Assembly (NCBI RefSeq): GCF_009766085.1
Contig: NZ_LMUF01000052.1
Coordinates: 125,022 to 189,021, forward strand
Length of the DNA: 64,000 bases
Reading direction: 5' to 3'
From: Burkholderia sp. S171
GTDB lineage: Bacteria > Pseudomonadota > Gammaproteobacteria > Burkholderiales > Burkholderiaceae
Each line of letters starts with the position of its first letter. Within the stretch, counting starts at the first letter, position 1. This document shows positions 1 through 8,191 of this stretch, one piece after another. Below the pieces are notes generated by a model. It was not told the DNA's origin and did not search any database. It saw only the letters and a list, made by a program, of their open reading frames with translations. The position numbers and the translations under genes are program-made.

Positions 1-93
1 CTTGACGATACCTTCCATGCGCAACAGCGGCGCCACGGCGGCCGTGCTGCCCGCGCTAGTGGTTCCCACCGCCGAACCCCTCTCACTGTTCAT
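1..93 (-). CDS. Sugar ABC transporter ATP-binding protein (N-terminus only)
   Basis: The first 31 codons of a minus-strand gene run off the left edge, starting at the ATG at 91-93. The visible peptide ends in APLLRMEGIVK, the usual opening of the first nucleotide-binding domain of RbsA/XylG/MglA-type sugar importer ATPases (typically LL-x-M-x-G-I-x-K-x-F-x-G). The Walker motifs lie outside the window. It follows the sugar-binding lipoprotein on the same strand about 90 bp downstream, so it is probably the ATPase of the same importer. The assignment rests on a short peptide and on context. Confidence 0.6.
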   Translation of the reverse strand, partial: MNSERGSAVGTTSAGSTAAVAPLLRMEGIVK

Positions 94-181
94 GTTCGGG
101 TCTCACTGAATATCACTGAATATCAGATGCACAGACACATGCATGCGCGCTCCCCGTGCAGCGGGAGCGCGCATGAACAGC

Positions 182-1288
182 TTACTGACTGACCTGCTCG
201 GACCAGAGACCGTATTTCTTGGTCGCATCGGAGTCGATATTGCTCTTGTCGATCAGCAACGTCGGCCATGCATAGTTCGCCGGGACCGGTTTCTTTGCAC
301 TGTAATCCGCGATGAAACTCAGCGCCTTCGCCGCCATTTCGATCGGGTTCTGCGAAATGGTCGCGTCCTGCTTGCCCGCGCGAATGGCGGAAAGCGCTTG
401 CGCCGTACCATCCGCGCCAATGACCATGATGTGGTCCTTGTCACCGAGCGGCTTGTAACGCCCCGAGTTATCGATCGCCTTCTCTGCACCCACGGTGTTG
501 TCGTCGTTCGCGCCGAAGACTGCATCGATCTGCGGATACTTTTGCAGGATGTTCGTCATTGCGTTAAGAGACTTCTCCTGGTCGAACGCGCCTTCCTGGC
601 GGGCGACCACCTTGATGTCCGGATACTTGGCGATCGCATCGCTAAAGCCCTTTTCACGATCGGTAGCCGCCGTCGTGCCGACCAGTCCGATCAGGTCGAC
701 CACGTTGCCTTTCGCGGAGCCATAGCGCTTCTTCAACTGGTCAGCTATCCAATTCGCCCCGGTTGCGCCGAGCGCCACGTTGTCCGACGCCACGAAGGAC
801 GTCACCTTGCCTCCGTCCGAACCGCGGTCCAGCGTGAACACGGGAATACCCATGGCGTTGGCTTTCTCGACAGCGGGAATAATCGCTTTAGAGTCGATCG
901 GGTTGAGCACAAGTGCGGTGACGCCCTGGCTTAGCAAGTTGATCGCGTCATTGACCTGCTGCTGTGCGTCGCCATTGGCATTGGTCTGAACGAGATCGAA
1001 GCCTTGCGCCTTGGCGCCCTTCTCCACCCCGGATTTCAAACCGACGAAAAACGCGTTGTTCAGCGTGGAAACCGAAAAGCCGACCTTGACCTTGCCGCCG
1101 CCCGCATCCGACGCCGCTGCTGCTGGTGCCGCGCTTGCCGCAGCGCTCGCTCCCGCGTCGGTCGATGCCGTTGTCGACGTCTCGCTCTTCGAGCACCCGC
1201 TTAGCGCGGCAGCCGCGCAAAGCACCAGCACTCCCGTCGATGTGCCGACCTTCGACCATCTGTCGAACCTTTCTGAATTCCAGGGCAT
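182..1288 (-). CDS. Sugar ABC transporter substrate-binding lipoprotein (RbsB-like)
   Basis: A 368-residue periplasmic binding protein of the ribose/galactose (peripla_BP_4) family. A lipoprotein signal ends in LSGC, with the acylated cysteine at about residue 32, followed by an Ala/Ser-rich linker. The mature domain begins VKVGFSVSTLNNAFFVGLK and contains GVTALVLNPID and FGANDDNTVGA, typical of this fold. I chose the ATG at 1288 because it gives an intact lipoprotein signal and has a GGAG site just upstream. The frame stays open to 1648, but that extension overlaps the aldolase gene and has no signal logic. It lies downstream of regulator-mtnK-mtnA-aldolase and upstream of the ATPase, so the likely ligand is 5-methylthioribose, 5-deoxyribose or a related pentose. 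The ligand is inferred from context only. Confidence 0.88.
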   Translation of the reverse strand: MPWNSERFDRWSKVGTSTGVLVLCAAAALSGCSKSETSTTASTDAGASAAASAAPAAAASDAGGGKVKVGFSVSTLNNAFFVGLKSGVEKGAKAQGFDLVQTNANGDAQQQVNDAINLLSQGVTALVLNPIDSKAIIPAVEKANAMGIPVFTLDRGSDGGKVTSFVASDNVALGATGANWIADQLKKRYGSAKGNVVDLIGLVGTTAATDREKGFSDAIAKYPDIKVVARQEGAFDQEKSLNAMTNILQKYPQIDAVFGANDDNTVGAEKAIDNSGRYKPLGDKDHIMVIGADGTAQALSAIRAGKQDATISQNPIEMAAKALSFIADYSAKKPVPANYAWPTLLIDKSNIDSDATKKYGLWSEQVSQ

Positions 1289-1517
1289 AACCGTCTCCGT
1301 TGTGTAAGTTTTAAAAGCAGGTTGAGATTCCCTTGCATCTTCTTTCACTTCGATCGACAAGCCTCTGGCTGAAGCAGTGAAGCGTCGAAGCCAGAACTCA
1401 ACGATATTCAGTCCAGCGAAATACAGCCTATCGTGGTCGAATGCTATCCTCGCAACCCACGGCACGCTATCCCCAAAATCGAAAGGTCCCGTTGCAAAAA
1501 TGGAGCACGTCCGTTCA

Positions 1518-2189
1518 TCAAGTCTTGCTACGCAAACCATATCCCTTGAATTTTTCGATGACTTCGTTGATTGCTTCATCGGACAGCACCGGCGGTGTTC
1601 CGAGTTGGCAAGCAAGTAAATACTGTTGAGCGAGGACTTCCACTTCATTGGCTAGCCACAACGCACGAGCGAGATCAGGTCCAACAGCAATCACGCCGTG
1701 GTGCGCAAGCAGGCACGCTGTACGGTCTTTCAAAGCGGTAAGAGTGTGTTCTGACAACGTCTGGCTACCGAAGGTCGCATACGGCGCACATCGTATGGAA
1801 TTTCCCCCTGCGACCGCAACCATATAGTGATGCGCAGGAATATCCCTGCCATGAATAGCCAGAGCAGTGGCCGCATTCGAATGCGTATGCACCACCGCGT
1901 TGATCTCGGGCCGCGAACGCAGGATGTCGCGATGAAACCGCCATTCCGTCGAAGGCCGGCGTTGCTCGAACACCGCCGCGTCATCAGCCACATCAAGCGG
2001 CAACCAGACGATGTCCTGCGTTTGCAACTCCGCATAGGGGACGCCGCTTGGCGTGATCAGCAAACCTTCCTTCCACCGCGCACTGATGTTGCCGGAGGTT
2101 CCCTGGTTTATCCCAAGACGCTCCATCTCGAGGGCGGTGTCAATCACCTCTCGGCGCAGCGCAGTCTCGGTGTCCGGCATGCTGTTCAC
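1518..2189 (-). CDS. Class II aldolase/adducin family protein (Ald2-like, DHAP shunt)
   Basis: A 223-residue class II (zinc) aldolase of the L-fuculose-1-phosphate aldolase type. Zinc-ligand histidines are seen in VVHTHSNA (H-x-H) and LLAHHGV. STEWRFH carries the glutamate expected to act as acid/base, and GTSGNIS and TPSG form the phosphate-binding region. It starts with GTG overlapping the mtnA stop (GTGA) after a GGGGGT site, so translation is coupled. With mtnK and mtnA upstream, its expected job is to cleave 5-methylthioribulose-1-phosphate or 5-deoxyribulose-1-phosphate to DHAP and (2-methylthio)acetaldehyde or acetaldehyde. This is the reaction described for Ald2 in the DHAP shunt of Rhodospirillum and pathogenic E. 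coli. Fold is certain; exact substrate is inferred. Confidence 0.88.
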   Translation of the reverse strand: MNSMPDTETALRREVIDTALEMERLGINQGTSGNISARWKEGLLITPSGVPYAELQTQDIVWLPLDVADDAAVFEQRRPSTEWRFHRDILRSRPEINAVVHTHSNAATALAIHGRDIPAHHYMVAVAGGNSIRCAPYATFGSQTLSEHTLTALKDRTACLLAHHGVIAVGPDLARALWLANEVEVLAQQYLLACQLGTPPVLSDEAINEVIEKFKGYGLRSKT

Positions 2190-3358
2190 AACGTACCCCC
2201 GCCGGATGAAAACAGCGCGGTGAAGTTTTTATCAAAGGGCTGTTCTACTATCCCGCGCTCAGTGATGAAACCGGTCACCAGATCATGAGGGGTGACATCG
2301 AAGGCCGGGTTACGCACTTTGATATCGACGGGCGCAGTGGGCTGGCCCGCCAGATGCGTCACCTCATGGTCTTGCCGCTCTTCAATCACGATGTCCGATC
2401 CGTTCGCCGTCAACAGGTCAAGCGTTGACGACGGACACGCAACGTAGAACGGTATGCCGAAATAACGCGCGGTGATGGCGACGCTCAACGTGCCGATCTT
2501 ATTGGCGAAGTCGCCATTAGCCGCCACCCGATCCGTGCCCACAATCACCAGGTCCACCAAGCCCTGCGACATGATGGAAGCCGCCATGCTGTCGGTGATC
2601 AAGGTCACGTCAACGCCGGCTTTCTGCAGCTCAAAAGCCGTCAAGCGCGAACCTTGCAGCAAGGGGCGCGTTTCATCAGCGAAAACACGGAAGGAGATGC
2701 CCTGTTGATGAGCCATGTAGATCGGCGCGGTCGCCGTACCCATGCCGGTTGTCGCCAACGCACCCGCATTGCAATGGGTCAACACACCGCAACCAGGCGT
2801 GATGAGGGACACGCCATGCGCACCGATGCCGGCGCAGAGCGCCTGATCCTCTGCGTGAATCTTCATGGCCTCGGCAACCAGCACCTTGTACACAGCGGCA
2901 GGATCTTGCGTCGCCGAGCGTTGCGCAGCAGCCAACATGCGCTTGAGGCTCCAACTGAGGTTCACGGCCGTCGGCCTTGCCGAATCCAGGAAGCTGGCTT
3001 GCTGCATTAATTGCGACTGAAAATCCTCAGTGGAGAGGCGCCGCAACGGTTGCATCGCGACACACAAACCGTAAGCTGCCGCCACCCCGATGGCCGGTGC
3101 ACCGCGCACCCGCAACTCGTGAATCCAGCGCCATACATCCTTTACCCCGCTGACTCGTTCAACCACAATCGCCTGCGGTAATTGCGTCTGGTCCAGGAGG
3201 AACAGACTCTCCTCCTGCCAGGCAAGGGTCGCGGGAAGGGCTTCTAAAGGCGCCGGCGAAACCATGAGTTCTCCAGATTGAATGACATTTTCCTGATCTG
3301 ATGACTCGCTGCTGCGTTCGCCGGTTTGACCCGCACGAATCGGGTTTAGCAGGCTCAT
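2186..3358 (-). CDS. mtnA: S-methyl-5-thioribose-1-phosphate isomerase MtnA
   Basis: An aldose-ketose isomerase converting 5-methylthioribose-1-phosphate to the ribulose form; related enzymes also take 5-deoxyribose-1-phosphate. The protein has LLDQTQLP near its start, RGAPAIGVAAAYG, the catalytic cysteine in LTHCNAGALAT and the catalytic aspartate in VGTDRVAANGD, all standard for MtnA (eIF2B-like fold). Two starts are possible. The ATG at 3358 overlaps the mtnK stop (ATGA) behind GAGGAG and gives 390 residues with an atypical 31-residue leader. The ATG at 3265 has its own GGAG and gives 359 residues, nearer the family norm. I list the longer, coupled form. Third gene of the operon after the regulator and kinase. 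Confidence 0.93.
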   Translation of the reverse strand: MSLLNPIRAGQTGERSSESSDQENVIQSGELMVSPAPLEALPATLAWQEESLFLLDQTQLPQAIVVERVSGVKDVWRWIHELRVRGAPAIGVAAAYGLCVAMQPLRRLSTEDFQSQLMQQASFLDSARPTAVNLSWSLKRMLAAAQRSATQDPAAVYKVLVAEAMKIHAEDQALCAGIGAHGVSLITPGCGVLTHCNAGALATTGMGTATAPIYMAHQQGISFRVFADETRPLLQGSRLTAFELQKAGVDVTLITDSMAASIMSQGLVDLVIVGTDRVAANGDFANKIGTLSVAITARYFGIPFYVACPSSTLDLLTANGSDIVIEERQDHEVTHLAGQPTAPVDIKVRNPAFDVTPHDLVTGFITERGIVEQPFDKNFTALFSSGGGTL

Positions 3359-4623
3359 ATCCGCTCCTCGCTTTGCGCCCGGACGATCCTGGCGTGAGCC
3401 AGTACCTCGTCAATACCATCGAACTGTTGGCGTTGCACGAGCAAGGTTTCAGCAAACCGCAGACAACGCACTTCTATTTTTGCGCGTGCTGCTTCGTCGG
3501 GAATGCTCGTGATTTCCGCGACCTTTGCCATTCCCACAATTCGACGAATCATCTTGCAACCCGCGAATCCAAGTGTGTCCGCAAAAAGCCTTCGCATGAA
3601 ATGGTTTCGAAATGCTTCCGAGCAGGATTCGTCAGAGTCTTGGCCAATGAAATGCTGCTTGCTGCGGCTCTCATGATCCCGCCAGAGCGTCAGGAACTTG
3701 TCGGCGAAACCGTTCCAGATCTGTGCGGCTTGTTCAAGCAACCATTGCTGATAGTGCTCTGGATTCGCTCCTCCCACACGACCGTGCCAGTCCCGAGAGA
3801 AGTACGCTAACCAGAGATTGGCCAGGAGCGCGCCAATGTCGAAACCCATGGGTCCGTAGAAAGCGAACTCCGGGTCTATGACGAAGGTCTCTTCCTGATT
3901 GATCATGATCGATCCCGTATGCAGGTCGCCATGCAGCAAACTCTCCGCATGATTCATGAATGCCCATTTCATTTCCGCGACGGCAATGCGCAACGCCACC
4001 GACGTTCTGAGCCGTTCTACCGCCGAGCGAGGCAAGACAGGGCTATAAATGTTTGAAGGATGATCCTCGAACGGATAGGTGAAAACGAGGTCCTCCGTGA
4101 TCTTGCAGAGCTCGCTATTGACCGATGCGCTAACGGCCTGCTTCTTCACGTGCGGCGCGAGGAACAGATCCGAACAGAAGAACAGCGTATGCGCCAGATA
4201 GGTGGAAAGATGATCGCCCAGCTTTGGATAAACGGTTCCTTCCATCAAACCTTGTCGCAGGATTTTGTGCGAGGACAAGCGCTGCATGACCATCAGGAAC
4301 AGTTCGCTGTCGGCGTGATAAACCTCAGGGACGTGTTGCGGACATAACGCGCCGAAGCGGCGCAGCGCTGCCACCTCGTGCTCCATTCGCTGACGCGTCA
4401 GCGGCCAGCTCGTTCCAACGAGACGCAGGAAAGGCGGCGCCTGTTTGACGACAACACTTTTCTCCGGCGCACGAGCATTACTGACGAAATAAACGAAATT
4501 CAGATTGCCATCGCCGACTTCGACTACGTCCAGTTCATCGGTATTGCCGAGCAACGCACGCACCGCCGGTACGCCGCTAAGGTAAGCCGTCAAGTCAGCA
4601 GAATTCAACGCTTCAAATTCCAT
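3355..4623 (-). CDS. mtnK: S-methyl-5-thioribose kinase MtnK
   Basis: A 422-residue sugar kinase with an aminoglycoside-phosphotransferase-like fold. It phosphorylates 5-methylthioribose (and probably 5-deoxyribose) at C1 with ATP. The N-terminal EVGDGNLNFVYFV is the MtnK glycine loop, VVVKQAPP holds the ATP-binding lysine, LLHGDLHTGSIMI is the catalytic loop and FVIDPEFAFYGP the metal-binding DPE motif. The start is supported by AAGGAG upstream of the ATG. The tail overlaps mtnA by an ATGA junction. As the first enzyme after import it commits the sugar to the aldolase branch. No MtnB/C/D genes of the full methionine salvage pathway are next to it. Confidence 0.95.
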   Translation of the reverse strand: MEFEALNSADLTAYLSGVPAVRALLGNTDELDVVEVGDGNLNFVYFVSNARAPEKSVVVKQAPPFLRLVGTSWPLTRQRMEHEVAALRRFGALCPQHVPEVYHADSELFLMVMQRLSSHKILRQGLMEGTVYPKLGDHLSTYLAHTLFFCSDLFLAPHVKKQAVSASVNSELCKITEDLVFTYPFEDHPSNIYSPVLPRSAVERLRTSVALRIAVAEMKWAFMNHAESLLHGDLHTGSIMINQEETFVIDPEFAFYGPMGFDIGALLANLWLAYFSRDWHGRVGGANPEHYQQWLLEQAAQIWNGFADKFLTLWRDHESRSKQHFIGQDSDESCSEAFRNHFMRRLFADTLGFAGCKMIRRIVGMAKVAEITSIPDEAARAKIEVRCLRFAETLLVQRQQFDGIDEVLAHARIVRAQSEERI

Positions 4624-4682
4624 CGATTACTCCTTCGCAGGCTTCTTCAGACTTAACTTGGTGCGGCGTGCTTAGTGGCGCT

Positions 4683-5402
4683 TCAGTGGCGCTTTCGCAC
4701 CAGATCGAACTTGAAGATGCTGGTGTTGTAGTAGTCGTTGCTGTAGCAAATGGGTTTGCCGGTATCGTCGAAATCCACTTCATCCAGCAGCAGGAACAGA
4801 CCGACTCCCTCGCGCAACTCCGGCAAGTCCCTCGAAGTCAGGAGCGTTGGTTGAATCGAACTATGCGTATGTGACAGGCGAATCCCGGTGCGCTCGAACA
4901 TCGCGAACAAGGACTCGCCCATATCTCCATTTGCCCTGTCGTATAAGGCTTTCGGCACGATGTCGATGCAATACGCTGCAACGGCGTCATCAGCCCACCG
5001 CACCCGCTCAATCCGCACACACGGGTTGCCTACTTGCAGCGCCAGTTTTTCTGCGAGGCTTTCCGACGCGGCAATGGATTCGATCTGCAAACGGCTGGTC
5101 GACGGAACTGCGCCGACGCTCTTGATCATGTCGGTTACGGACATCAGATCATCAAGACCGCCTTCCAGCTTCAAGGAAATTTGTCTGATGAACGTGCCTC
5201 GTCCCTGTATGCGCGACAAAAGCCCGTGCGAAATCATCTGCGCCACGGCCTCTCGCAGACTGGAACGTCCCACGCCAAGTCGCTCGCAGAGCTCTATTTC
5301 AGTAGGGATCTGATCGCCAGGCTTCAGCGCCTTTTCGCGAATCATGGCGCGCAAAGACTCCTGGATTTTCTCGCTCATCGATCGCTCTACACTGAGGCGC
5401 AT
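4683..5402 (-). CDS. GntR-family transcriptional regulator with effector-binding UTRA-like domain
   Basis: The N-terminal winged helix (KIQESLRAMIREKALKPGD, then ERLGVGRSSLREAV and the wing GRGTFI) is classic GntR. The C-terminal half matches an UTRA-type ligand domain (CVRIERVRWADD, then a strand-rich end with DNDYYN-like character). The gene is first in the mtnK-mtnA-aldolase-importer operon and only 60 bp upstream of mtnK, so it most likely controls this operon and itself, with the sugar or its phosphate as inducer. The start is uncertain: TTG at 5432, ATG at 5402 or ATG at 5378; none has a strong ribosome site. An 18-bp palindrome lies just upstream at 5436-5453. Confidence 0.88.
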   Translation of the reverse strand: MRLSVERSMSEKIQESLRAMIREKALKPGDQIPTEIELCERLGVGRSSLREAVAQMISHGLLSRIQGRGTFIRQISLKLEGGLDDLMSVTDMIKSVGAVPSTSRLQIESIAASESLAEKLALQVGNPCVRIERVRWADDAVAAYCIDIVPKALYDRANGDMGESLFAMFERTGIRLSHTHSSIQPTLLTSRDLPELREGVGLFLLLDEVDFDDTGKPICYSNDYYNTSIFKFDLVRKRH

Positions 5403-5435
5403 GGCTTGTTCTTGTGCGTTGACTTGATGCAAGAT

Positions 5436-5453
5436 ACATCAGACGTCTGATGT
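5436..5453. promoter_or_regulatory. 18-bp perfect palindrome, candidate GntR operator
   Basis: The sequence ACATCAGACGTCTGATGT is perfectly self-complementary over 18 bp. It lies immediately upstream of the GntR gene that heads the methylthioribose operon, in the only sizeable non-coding gap on that side. GntR/UTRA regulators bind such short palindromes. Binding is inferred from position and symmetry. Confidence 0.65.
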
Positions 5454-5520
5454 TTTCTTCAGGACTTACCCTGAGATTTATGTCATATCATCTTGCCTCT
5501 TAGCCCACGAATTCACGCCA

Positions 5521-5904
5521 ATGCCCTCTTCAATCCGCAACTCGCTTGTCTGGATCTTCGAAGCACTCGAGAGCGATTCAACCTACATCGCCAAGCGGAT
5601 GTTCGGCAGCGACGCCGCCTATATAGATGGCCTGTTGTGCCTGGTTGCCGCCGATCGCGACCCGCCATGGAACGGCTTGCTTGTGTGCACATCGCAAGAC
5701 CGCCAGGCCGCGCTCATTGATGAAATGCCCGCACTCCAGCCGCATCCGGTGCTGGGTAAATGGCTTTATGTACCGCAAGACGATCCGGCGTTTGAAACCA
5801 TCGCGAAGAGGATGACGGCGCTTGTGCTCGCACGCGACCCACGCGTAGGTGTCGAGCCCAAGCCCCGCAAGCGCGGCGGCAAATCTATATCGCCAAAGAG
5901 ATAG
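5521..5904 (+). CDS. Conserved-looking hypothetical protein, TfoX/YjbR-like features
   Basis: A 127-residue cytoplasmic protein with no signal or membrane segment. It has the pattern KRMFGSDAAYIDGLLCLVAA, then PPWNGLLVCT and LQPHPVLGKWLYVP, then RDPRVGV and a basic tail. The RMFG-x-A-x-Y-x-x-G opening recalls the TfoX N-terminal and MmcQ/YjbR-like small proteins, but I cannot place it in a family with confidence. It lies alone between the divergent mtn operon and the convergent LysR gene. The ATG at 5521 is preceded by CACGCCA without a clear ribosome site. Function unknown. Confidence 0.65.
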   Translation: MPSSIRNSLVWIFEALESDSTYIAKRMFGSDAAYIDGLLCLVAADRDPPWNGLLVCTSQDRQAALIDEMPALQPHPVLGKWLYVPQDDPAFETIAKRMTALVLARDPRVGVEPKPRKRGGKSISPKR

Positions 5905-5921
5905 AGCAAGTGACCAGCAAT

Positions 5922-6821
5922 TCAAGCGCGTGTGTTTTCCTTCGCGCTGACTGATTGCAGCCAATCGACAAAGGCTCTCATATGGACCGGCTTATCAGCG
6001 TCAAGCGGCACCAACGCGTAGTAGGTTGAGCCCGGCGAGAGCAAATCGGGAAATGGCTGCTGAAGCCGGCCGGTTGCGCAATCGGTCTCGAGTGTAGGAA
6101 AGGGACCGATGCCGAAGCCGAGTCCATCGACTACCGCTTGCAAGGTCACAAAAAAATGATCGAATCGTAAGGATCGACTTGCCCGAAGCGTAGGTTGATT
6201 CGCGGCTTCAACCCACGCCTCCCAGTCGCCCGGACGGGTTTCGGTCGACAGCCAGGTCTCGGTGGCGAGCTGCTCAACGCTCCTGATGCCCGAACGAGCA
6301 AGCAGAGACGGGCTAGCAATCACGGTATTTGATTCTCGAAACAGCGGCCACGCCTGAAATTGACCGCCGTTCGGTACATCCCGCCGTATCGCAACGTCGA
6401 AGCTTCCTCTGAGCGCGGGTTCCGTGGAGAGCACGGTTGAGACGCGCACGTCCACCTCCGGGGATGTCTCAGCAAATAAAGGCAGCCGGGGGATCAGCCA
6501 GCGCATCGCGACCGTGGCCGATGCGCTGACCCGGATGACCTTTACATGCCGATTCTTCCCGTAGCGTTCCGCGGCGTCCGCAATGTGATCGAACGCGGCA
6601 CTGATTTCACGCGCGAGCGCCCGGGCATGCGAAGACGCCACCATGCTCTGCCCCTCGCGCACAAACAACGGCTGACCCAGCCAGTCTTCGAGACTCGCGA
6701 TTTGCCGGCTGACCGCGCCATGGGTCAGATTCAGCTCTCGGGCGGCAGCCGAATAACTGCCTGCACGGGCTGCGACTTCGAATATGCGCAACGCGTTAAG
6801 CGGGGGAAGCTTTTGTCTCAT
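5922..6821 (-). CDS. LysR-family regulator of phosphonoacetate genes (PhnR-like)
   Basis: A 299-residue LysR activator of the GcvA/AmpR branch. The winged HTH is LNALRIFEVAARAGSYSAAARELNLTHGAVSRQIASLE in residues 7-45, written here in its usual order of helices. A periplasmic-binding-like effector domain follows, with DVAIRRD and the FGIGPFP ending. It is transcribed away from phnA with 96 bp between the two starts, the standard arrangement for a LysR activator that recognises an inducer. In Pseudomonas fluorescens 23F a LysR protein, PhnR, controls phosphonoacetate hydrolase and its transporter in just this gene set. The link here is by synteny. Confidence 0.9.
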   Translation of the reverse strand: MRQKLPPLNALRIFEVAARAGSYSAAARELNLTHGAVSRQIASLEDWLGQPLFVREGQSMVASSHARALAREISAAFDHIADAAERYGKNRHVKVIRVSASATVAMRWLIPRLPLFAETSPEVDVRVSTVLSTEPALRGSFDVAIRRDVPNGGQFQAWPLFRESNTVIASPSLLARSGIRSVEQLATETWLSTETRPGDWEAWVEAANQPTLRASRSLRFDHFFVTLQAVVDGLGFGIGPFPTLETDCATGRLQQPFPDLLSPGSTYYALVPLDADKPVHMRAFVDWLQSVSAKENTRA

Positions 6822-6917
6822 GTGTGAGCTTTATGCACAGATACGGCTAGTTATTAGCGATTGTGTGAGAAAGCGTCCCATCATACGCTGACACCAGCTC
6901 AACGAGAGAGGTGATCC

Positions 6918-8141
6918 ATGACTGAACTTATCAACGTTAATTCCCGATCCTATCGACTGCCCTCGGCTCCGACGATTGTTGTCTGCGTCGACGGATGCGA
7001 GCAGGAGTACATCAATCAGGCCATCCAGGCGGGCAAGGCTCCGTTCCTCGCCGAGCTGCCCGGGTTCGGCTCGGTGCTAACAGGAGACTGCGTGGTTCCG
7101 TCGTTCACGAACCCGAACAATCTGTCGATTGTCACCGGTGCACCACCGTCCGTTCACGGCATCTGCGGAAACTTCTTTTTCGATCAGGAAGCGAAAGAGG
7201 AGGTCCTGATGAACGACGCGAAGTACCTTCGCGCGCCGACTATCCTGGCCGAGATGGCTCGAGCGGGCCAGCGCGTCGCGGTGGTGACGGCAAAGGATAA
7301 GTTGCGCAGCCTGCTCGGTCATCAGCTCAAAGGTATCTGCTTTTCCGCTGAAAAAGCCGACGAGGTGAACCGGGCGGATCACGGTATTGAGGGCATCGTG
7401 GCAAGGGTCGGTCTGCCGGTGCCTCCCGTGTACAGCGCGGAGCTTTCAGAGTTTGTTTTTGCCGCGGGACTCTCTTTGCTGACGAATGAGCGGCCCGACT
7501 TGATGTATCTGTCGACAACCGATTACATACAGCACAAGCACGCGCCGGGCACACCGGAAGCCAATGCGTTCTACGCAATGATGGATAGTTACTTCAAACG
7601 CTATCACGAGAAAGGCGCAGTGGTGGCAATCACGGCCGACCACGGGATGAATGCCAAGACCGATGCGATAGGCCGCCCGAACATCGTATTTTTGCAAGAC
7701 CTTCTGGACGCCCAATATGGTGCGCAATTCGCGCGCGTCATCCTGCCTATTACGGACCCCTATGTGAAACATCACGGCGCGCTTGGGTCTTATGCGACTA
7801 TTTATTTGCAAGACGCAGAACGCCAGCGCGGTGTCACGGATTTTCTCGCCGGCATTGCGGGTGTCGAGGCGGTATTGACGCGTTCGCAAGCCAGTCAGCG
7901 GTTCGAACTGCCCGAAGACCGGATTGGCAATCTCGTGGTGCTCGGAGAACGGCTGACGGTGCTCGGCAGCGCAAGCGACAAACATGACTTGTCCGGATTG
8001 ACCGTGCCTTTGCGTTCTCACGGTGGGATGTCCGAGCAAAAAGTGCCGCTCATCTTCAACCGCAAGGTGGTTGATCTCGATCGCGCCCGTCGTCTGCGTA
8101 ATTTCGACATTATCGATATCGCGCTCAACCACCTCGGTTAA
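6918..8141 (+). CDS. phnA: Phosphonoacetate hydrolase PhnA
   Basis: A 407-residue zinc-dependent C-P bond hydrolase of the alkaline-phosphatase/nucleotide pyrophosphatase superfamily, which splits phosphonoacetate to acetate and phosphate. Metal and catalytic residues can be read off: Asp25 in VVCVDGCEQ, the nucleophilic Thr64 in SFTNPNNLSIVTG, the Asp and His in STTDYIQHKHAPG, the DH pair of TADHGMN, and the late His in RSHGGMSE. Length and motif order match PhnA. A GAGAGAGGTGA ribosome site precedes the ATG. It is followed 50 bp on by an OPA transporter and faces a LysR regulator, together a substrate-inducible phosphonoacetate utilisation unit usually independent of phosphate starvation. 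Confidence 0.95.
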   Translation: MTELINVNSRSYRLPSAPTIVVCVDGCEQEYINQAIQAGKAPFLAELPGFGSVLTGDCVVPSFTNPNNLSIVTGAPPSVHGICGNFFFDQEAKEEVLMNDAKYLRAPTILAEMARAGQRVAVVTAKDKLRSLLGHQLKGICFSAEKADEVNRADHGIEGIVARVGLPVPPVYSAELSEFVFAAGLSLLTNERPDLMYLSTTDYIQHKHAPGTPEANAFYAMMDSYFKRYHEKGAVVAITADHGMNAKTDAIGRPNIVFLQDLLDAQYGAQFARVILPITDPYVKHHGALGSYATIYLQDAERQRGVTDFLAGIAGVEAVLTRSQASQRFELPEDRIGNLVVLGERLTVLGSASDKHDLSGLTVPLRSHGGMSEQKVPLIFNRKVVDLDRARRLRNFDIIDIALNHLG

Positions 8142-8191
8142 TCAAGTAACCGGCTAGTGCAGCAAAGACTGCGCGCCGCACGGAGACAACA

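Noticed and set aside
1289..1648. Open N-terminal extension of the sugar-binding protein frame
   Set aside because: It overlaps the aldolase gene and would bury the lipoprotein signal; the ATG at 1288 has its own ribosome site.
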